Of a DNA stretch of 64,000 nt, positions 60,024-64,000 are shown piece after piece. Each line of letters opens with the position of its first letter. Within the stretch, counting starts at the first letter, position 1. The DNA is from Aestuariicoccus sp032586235 (lineage in GTDB: Bacteria; Pseudomonadota; Alphaproteobacteria; Rhodobacterales; Rhodobacteraceae): positions 1-64,000 of the forward strand of contig NZ_JAWHTD010000019.1 in assembly GCF_032586235.1 (NCBI RefSeq). Direction: 5' to 3'. The translations under genes and the position numbers were made by a program. The notes beneath the pieces are model-generated. The model did not search any database and was not told the DNA's origin. It saw only the letters and a program-made list of their open reading frames with translations.

Positions 60024-60908
60024 ATGAGGGTCAGTGGGCTTTTGGCGCGCGGCGTCGGCGCGGTTTTCATCATGGCAACAAGCGTTCTTTGGGCCGGTGC
60101 GGGGCAGGCCGCGGTGACGTGCCCGCAGCAGCTGGCCGGAGGTGTGCCGGAGCGCGCAGCCGAGGCCCCCACGGGCAGCGCGGCGATGTCACAGCTTCTG
60201 GAGATGCGCGGACGGCAGCGCGATGCAGAGGTCGTCCGGCATGTGCTGGCGGGCAATATTCCTCAGTTCCTGAGGCACCTTGCCCCCGTCAGCCTGACCG
60301 GCAAGGGCGCCGATGGAAAAACGCTACAGGTCACGCTGTGCGTGACGCCCGATTACCTTGCGGTGGGCGACGACCGGGATTTCGTGCGTGTGCCGATGGG
60401 TCTGGCCGCCGCCGCGCGGATCGCGACAGAGACCGGGTTCCTGCTGCCGACGCCGATGATGGTCGATGCGATCTACCGCCAGGCCGTCACGCGCCTGCCG
60501 CCGCAACCGATGAAGCCGACCGCACAGATGGAATCGACCGCCTATTTCGTCGCGCATAACCAGACGCTGGACGCCCTGCGCATGCAGGCCAAGGCCGATC
60601 CGGACGCGTTGACCGCAGGGCTGAAGAAGGACATTGTCCTGACGACCCGTCTGCGCAGCAAACCCGGGCGCGTGCCGATCTACGGCTGGCACCGGACCAA
60701 CGGCAAGCCGATCCAGCCGCTGAGCTCGGTGCACGGCGCCGATTACGCCGATTACAGCCACGGGGTTCGGCTGGTCAGCCGCACGGCCTTTGTGAACGGC
60801 AAGCCCCGCGATCTGGCCGAGATCATCCAGGACCCCGCCCTGGCGCCCCTGATCAGCAGCGAAGGCCCCATCGCCGACCCCGAACGCCTTCTGGCCGCGC
60901 AATACTGA
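60024..60908 (+). CDS. Exported hypothetical protein
   Basis: Protein of 294 residues with a signal peptide (MRVSGLLARGVGAVFIMATS, then a cut near GQAA). No named domain is recognised. Conserved-looking parts include YGWHRTNGKPIQPLSSVHGA followed by DYADYSHGVRLVSRT, which could be a His-containing active site of a cell-wall or peptidase-like enzyme. ATG 60024 follows GGGGATGAC. It is alone between the LysR gene and a possible 63-codon gene. It may belong with the two exported genes at 62258-64000, but nothing proves this. Confidence 0.65.
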   Translation: MRVSGLLARGVGAVFIMATSVLWAGAGQAAVTCPQQLAGGVPERAAEAPTGSAAMSQLLEMRGRQRDAEVVRHVLAGNIPQFLRHLAPVSLTGKGADGKTLQVTLCVTPDYLAVGDDRDFVRVPMGLAAAARIATETGFLLPTPMMVDAIYRQAVTRLPPQPMKPTAQMESTAYFVAHNQTLDALRMQAKADPDALTAGLKKDIVLTTRLRSKPGRVPIYGWHRTNGKPIQPLSSVHGADYADYSHGVRLVSRTAFVNGKPRDLAEIIQDPALAPLISSEGPIADPERLLAAQY

Positions 60909-60992
60909 CGGGCGGGGGCGGGGAAGCCGAAGACGTCAACGACGGCCCCTTGCCCTGACGACGATGCGGGCGGGGCGGTCAGCTGTCGCAGC

Positions 60993-61184
60993 CTACCGTT
61001 CGGCCCGGTCAGGATCGTGCAGCGACCGTTTACCGCCATAGATCGCCCGGCCGGGTGCGCGCGACTGGCGTTCATGATGCGGGGCGTCGCTGGTCAGATG
61101 CCCTCGGTGACGGTTCCGGCCGCTTACGGCCCCAAGGAAAAGCAGGTCGATCGTATCGGAAAACGGTGACATCCAGCGGTTCAT
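60993..61184 (-). CDS. Possible small protein of 63 residues
   Basis: ATG 61184 is preceded by AAAGGGGGAATATCC, a strong ribosome site, and opens 63 codons beginning MNRWMSPFSDTIDLLFLGAV. The C-terminal half is Arg/His rich. There is no known family. It is divergent from the XRE regulator at 61351. The 442-bp gap holds nothing else I recognise. It may be spurious. Confidence 0.33.
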   Translation of the reverse strand: MNRWMSPFSDTIDLLFLGAVSGRNRHRGHLTSDAPHHERQSRAPGRAIYGGKRSLHDPDRAER

Positions 61185-61350
61185 GGATATTCCCCCTTTG
61201 GGTCGGTTACCATGCCCGCAGCCTGTCCGCGCCTGCCCCCCGATCCCACCGATCCGATCCGGACCACCCCGTAAGAAACCCGTAAGTCGCTTGGGCAGTC
61301 GCCTGTTCTCTGGCATCCTGACGGGGAAACCCCTGACTTTGTTGTAGCCA

Positions 61351-62250
61351 ATGGCCGACTGGACCTCTCTTTTTGCCCGGAAGCTGCGCGCGCACCGCGC
61401 AGGTCGCGGCGGGCATGGGCGCATGACGCAGGAAGAGCTGGCCTGGGCGCTCGATGTCAGTGTGGACGCAATCAGCAAGTACGAGCGGTCGCTGTCCTAC
61501 ATCCGTGGCGATCTGGAACACCGCCTTGTGGAAAATCTGGGTTGGAGCCGGGAAGACGTCATAGCCTGCCGCGAGGACTGGGAACTGGGGCGTCCCAGAA
61601 CGTCGGCGCCGTCCTACCGAATGCTGCGCGATACGGAAATTCTCGACGCGTTCGGCGGATCCGTGGAAGCGCTGAACAAGGCGGTGGCGGCGATGGAAAC
61701 TGGCGACCCGGGCGACTTGCCGGACGGTTTCTCGGCGCGTGACACGATCTGGCGCGAAATCACGCAGGAAGGTGCCCTTACGGGCGTCTATGTCATGCGC
61801 GGGTCCGATCTGGTGGAGCATGTCGGCCTGATCTTCCCCGGCAGGCACCTCGAAACGCAATTCCAGGAATGCCGGTTCGACGAGGGCGAGCTTACCCCGC
61901 AGATGCTGAAACGCACGATCCTTCCCGGCGATTATTTCGCCTATTGTCCTGCCGTCTATGTCGCGCGCGGCCACGAGGCCGCCGCCCGGCTGCTGCTTTC
62001 AGGTTTCGTGAGCGTTTTGGAGGAACTGGCCGAGCGCGAGGTCTTCATCCGAGAAATCGGCGCCATCTCGGTCAACGCACTGGGCCGGCAGCTTTGCGAG
62101 GATCTTGGCCTTCGCTTTCACGGCGGACACAGGCGCTATGCCACCTACGATCTATGGGTTTTTCCGGGCGAAGATTTCGCCTCGTCGCTTTTCGGCCGGC
62201 GAAGTCCGAAGCTGCGGCAGGCATATCTGAGCCGGGACCGGTTCGAATGA
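61351..62250 (+). CDS. XRE-family regulator with a C-terminal sensor-like domain
   Basis: Protein of 299 residues. The helix-turn-helix near residues 25-55 reads MTQEELAWALDVSVDAISKY. The remainder (about residues 90-299) resembles an acetyltransferase-like or ligand-binding part found in some fungal-like XRE proteins, with YFAYCPAVYVARGHEAAARL and the later GLRFHGGHRRYATYDLWVFP. It is convergent with the FGE-like gene (7-bp gap). Function and ligand are unknown. Confidence 0.75.
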   Translation: MADWTSLFARKLRAHRAGRGGHGRMTQEELAWALDVSVDAISKYERSLSYIRGDLEHRLVENLGWSREDVIACREDWELGRPRTSAPSYRMLRDTEILDAFGGSVEALNKAVAAMETGDPGDLPDGFSARDTIWREITQEGALTGVYVMRGSDLVEHVGLIFPGRHLETQFQECRFDEGELTPQMLKRTILPGDYFAYCPAVYVARGHEAAARLLLSGFVSVLEELAEREVFIREIGAISVNALGRQLCEDLGLRFHGGHRRYATYDLWVFPGEDFASSLFGRRSPKLRQAYLSRDRFE

Positions 62251-62257
62251 CAACCCG

Positions 62258-63241
62258 TTAGTCCAGCGTCTTGCAGCAGCGAAAGCCCAAGTGGTAGTTT
62301 TCGTGGCTCGACGGGCTCATGACCCGCGATCCGTGCCAGTAGGGCGCGCGCCAACGGCACCAGTCGGGATGGGCGCGGTACTTGTCCCAGATGAACCAGC
62401 TGCCTTTCATCTCGGTGACCCCCAGCTTGGTGCTGCCGCGGCTGGCCATCTGGTCGGGGGCCATCGGCAGGTTCATGTGTTCGGCCGCGTTGCCGTGCTG
62501 GTCGTAGACGCCAAGCGTGCTTTTGCAGTCGGGGAAGGCCCCGGTCGGATAAGTGTTGGACCCGCAACTGCGGTAGCCGCCGCCATTGCAGGTGCTGCTT
62601 TTCTCGCTGTTCTGGGCGCAGATGCCAGTGCGGAACTGGGGGCCGTAGGCCCAGCTTTTGCTCGGTGCGTATTTGGTGTTGTGCACGCTGCGCATCGCCG
62701 CGACCGAGCCGCGCCCAAAGGGGTAATCCGGTGGCTCGAGCGCGCCCGCGCAGGCACCCTCCCATTCATGCGCGTCGCAAAGCCGCTTACCGATGGCGGC
62801 GCAGGTCTGCGCGGCCTCGACGGCCTTGGTCCAGACGACGGGATAGGTGCAGGGGATGTTGGGAAACTCGAACATGTCGATGCAGGCGGTGGCGTCTTCG
62901 GGCCGCTGCGTCCGCGGATCGTAAAGCGGCGCCATGTAGCGGTCGCCGCAAATCCGCGCGTTGCGGCGGTTGTCGTATCCGGCAACGCCGCCCGGAAGCC
63001 GCGCGGCGCATTGCGCAGGCGTCATCGGATGCCGGGTGATCGCGGGGTTGCCCTGCCCCATGACCGACGATCCGGCAAAGATCGCCTGCAGTTTCTGCAT
63101 CTCGGCGGCGCTCAGGTCATGCACCTTGCGGAGCTGTTCGAAGAGCGCCGCGTTGGTCTCTTGCCGCGTCGTCTGCGCGGCGGTCTCCAACGGCAGCGCC
63201 AGCGCGGCCAGAAACATAAGGGCGCATAGACGCATGATCAT
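62258..63241 (-). CDS. Exported formylglycine-generating-enzyme (sulfatase-modifying factor)-like protein
   Basis: Protein of 327 residues with a signal peptide (MIMRLCALMFLAALALPLET). The FGE fold is seen in ACIDMFEFPNIPCTYPVVWT, followed by KRLCDAHEWEGACAG. YDQHGNAAEHMNLPMAPDQM and a final YHLGFRCCK close the fold. The cysteine content is high. The copper or active-site Cys pair of true FGE is not clearly placed. ATG 63241 after GGAGG is chosen over the ATG two codons later. It overlaps the upstream gene by 4 nt, so the two are coupled. It may be an extracellular lectin-like or modifying protein rather than a sulfatase activator. Confidence 0.72.
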   Translation of the reverse strand: MIMRLCALMFLAALALPLETAAQTTRQETNAALFEQLRKVHDLSAAEMQKLQAIFAGSSVMGQGNPAITRHPMTPAQCAARLPGGVAGYDNRRNARICGDRYMAPLYDPRTQRPEDATACIDMFEFPNIPCTYPVVWTKAVEAAQTCAAIGKRLCDAHEWEGACAGALEPPDYPFGRGSVAAMRSVHNTKYAPSKSWAYGPQFRTGICAQNSEKSSTCNGGGYRSCGSNTYPTGAFPDCKSTLGVYDQHGNAAEHMNLPMAPDQMASRGSTKLGVTEMKGSWFIWDKYRAHPDWCRWRAPYWHGSRVMSPSSHENYHLGFRCCKTLD

Positions 63242-64000
63242 GGCAAAGCCTCCTTGCGGGTGACGTAAAAGAGATCGCGGTTGTCCGCGAAGCCGATGAA
63301 GCGGGGCAGGATCGTGCCGTCGCGGGCCTTCTTCTCGATCAGCGCCATGCCGGGCACCAGATGGGCCACATGCACCTTGCCGCCCTTGGGCACGTAGAGC
63401 GCCAGATACGTGTGTTCGAGCGCGTTCATGTCGAGCAGCATGGCGTAGTCGCAGCCATAGGCCAGGAACGTGCGCGCCATGGCCGAAGGCGTGGCGGTCG
63501 AGAAATACCCGTAAAGCAGGTAACGCCGCCCGCCGGACGACGCCATGCAGGCCCCGGCCCGCAGCGTGCGCAATTCGGCCTCGGCCGAGCCCGACCAATT
63601 GCCGCCGCCCCATTGGGTGACCCGGTCGCCGGGAACGGCCTGGCCGGTGTCGGGGTCGGTCATGACCAACGGAACGCCGTTTTGCCGGGCAAATGCGATG
63701 CGCGGCAAGAGCGCGTTGTCGGCCTCTTGCCAGGTCTTCATCACGAGGGTCCCGTCGGTCAGGCCGTAAAGCGTCGACAGGTTGGGCTGAAGCTTGCTCA
63801 GGATCACGCCCTTTTCGATGAACCCGTAATGGTGGCCGAGGTTGAACGTGGCCATGTCGCCATACTTGAACGCACCGTGCCGGCGCTTGAACCCGGCGGT
63901 GAAGGTCGCCACGGCACGGTCGGCGATCACCGGGTTGACCATTCCCAGCATCACCAGCGGGCTTGCGGTGTTGATCCCGTCGGGCCCGGGCAGACCGCGC
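63238..64000 (-). CDS. Partial gene, phosphodiester-glycosidase-like, runs off the window
   Basis: The frame is open through the right edge, so the N-terminus is missing. The visible part, about 254 codons including the stop, shows TLVMKTWQEADNALLPRIAF, then SGGRRYLLYGYFSTATPSAM and RTFLAYGCDYAMLLDMNALE. The last stretch resembles the end of phosphodiester glycosidase (NAGPA, DUF2233) domains, where a Gly-Cys-Asp motif precedes the active-site region. Its stop overlaps the FGE-like start by 4 nt (ATGA type), so both are made together. The assignment is tentative. Confidence 0.6.
   Translation of the reverse strand, partial: RGLPGPDGINTASPLVMLGMVNPVIADRAVATFTAGFKRRHGAFKYGDMATFNLGHHYGFIEKGVILSKLQPNLSTLYGLTDGTLVMKTWQEADNALLPRIAFARQNGVPLVMTDPDTGQAVPGDRVTQWGGGNWSGSAEAELRTLRAGACMASSGGRRYLLYGYFSTATPSAMARTFLAYGCDYAMLLDMNALEHTYLALYVPKGGKVHVAHLVPGMALIEKKARDGTILPRFIGFADNRDLFYVTRKEALP

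Noticed and set aside
1..64000. CRISPR arrays, tRNA or rRNA genes, prophage modules
   Set aside because: No regularly spaced repeats, cloverleaf-like sequences with CCA ends, rRNA motifs or phage structural genes were noticed on either strand by eye; a dedicated search could still find a tRNA.

Overview
The window is GC-rich DNA from an alphaproteobacterium, most likely a marine Rhodobacteraceae (Roseobacter-group) member. I infer this from codon use, several TRAP carriers, a remnant of the alternative (Na+-type) F-ATPase, the OxyR/KatG pair, and dense aromatic and acyl-CoA catabolic genes. No rRNA, tRNA, phage or CRISPR array was found. All family names come from motif recognition by eye; no search was run.

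Region 1 (0.2-5.4 kb) is a CoA-dependent side-chain degradation module. It holds an acyl-CoA dehydrogenase, a DUF3237 protein, a MarR regulator, a short-chain dehydrogenase and a feruloyl-CoA synthase-type ligase. Matching inverted repeats at 188-224 and 2266-2286 tie the two transcription units to one regulator, probably the MarR protein. A GNAT acetyltransferase follows at 5.6 kb.

Region 2 (6.3-15.6 kb) is an aromatic acid module. The minus-strand operon is enoyl-CoA hydratase, TRAP transporter (dctPQM) and a protein very like 3-hydroxybenzoate 4-monooxygenase (MobA). The divergent plus-strand operon is an amidohydrolase, a GcoA-like cytochrome P450 and a FAD monooxygenase. O-demethylation of a methoxylated aromatic, then MobA hydroxylation to protocatechuate, is a reasonable inference. 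A TPR protein and a small cytochrome c follow.

Region 3 (18.3-27.6 kb) has a LysR regulator divergent from a branched-chain-amino-acid-type ABC transporter (livGFJHM). That operon continues into an acyl-CoA dehydrogenase, a zinc-free MDR oxidoreductase and an acyl-CoA ligase, so it is probably import plus activation of an unknown carboxylate. It ends in debris: an RTX-protein tail cut by an IS3-family remnant. Region 4 (28.6-32.8 kb) is ugpBAEC, for glycerol-3-phosphate uptake. Region 5 (32.8-37.6 kb) is divergent oxyR/katG, a universal stress protein and a truncated ATP synthase beta subunit.

Region 6 (37.7-48.5 kb) is the most original locus. Two operons diverge from a repeated operator at 42062-42099. 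To the left lie an intradiol dioxygenase, an IclR regulator, an amidohydrolase and a MetE-like zinc methyltransferase. To the right lie a citryl-CoA lyase-like protein, a class III CoA-transferase, a complete TRAP transporter, an FMN reductase and a fumarylacetoacetase-family hydrolase. I cannot match this gene set to a described pathway.

Region 7 (48.7-54 kb) is a decay zone: fragments of a serine recombinase and an IS3 transposase, and broken HxlR, methyltransferase, GFA and LysR genes. It also contains an intact IS1111-group (IS110 family) element with subterminal inverted repeats and a non-coding segment that could encode its guide RNA. Region 8 (54.3-64 kb) holds a CrtI/RetSat-type oxidoreductase, a DUF1127-like protein, a LysR gene, a DodA-DoxX operon divergent from its own LysR gene, an exported hypothetical, an XRE regulator, a formylglycine-generating-enzyme-like protein and a partial gene that runs off the window.
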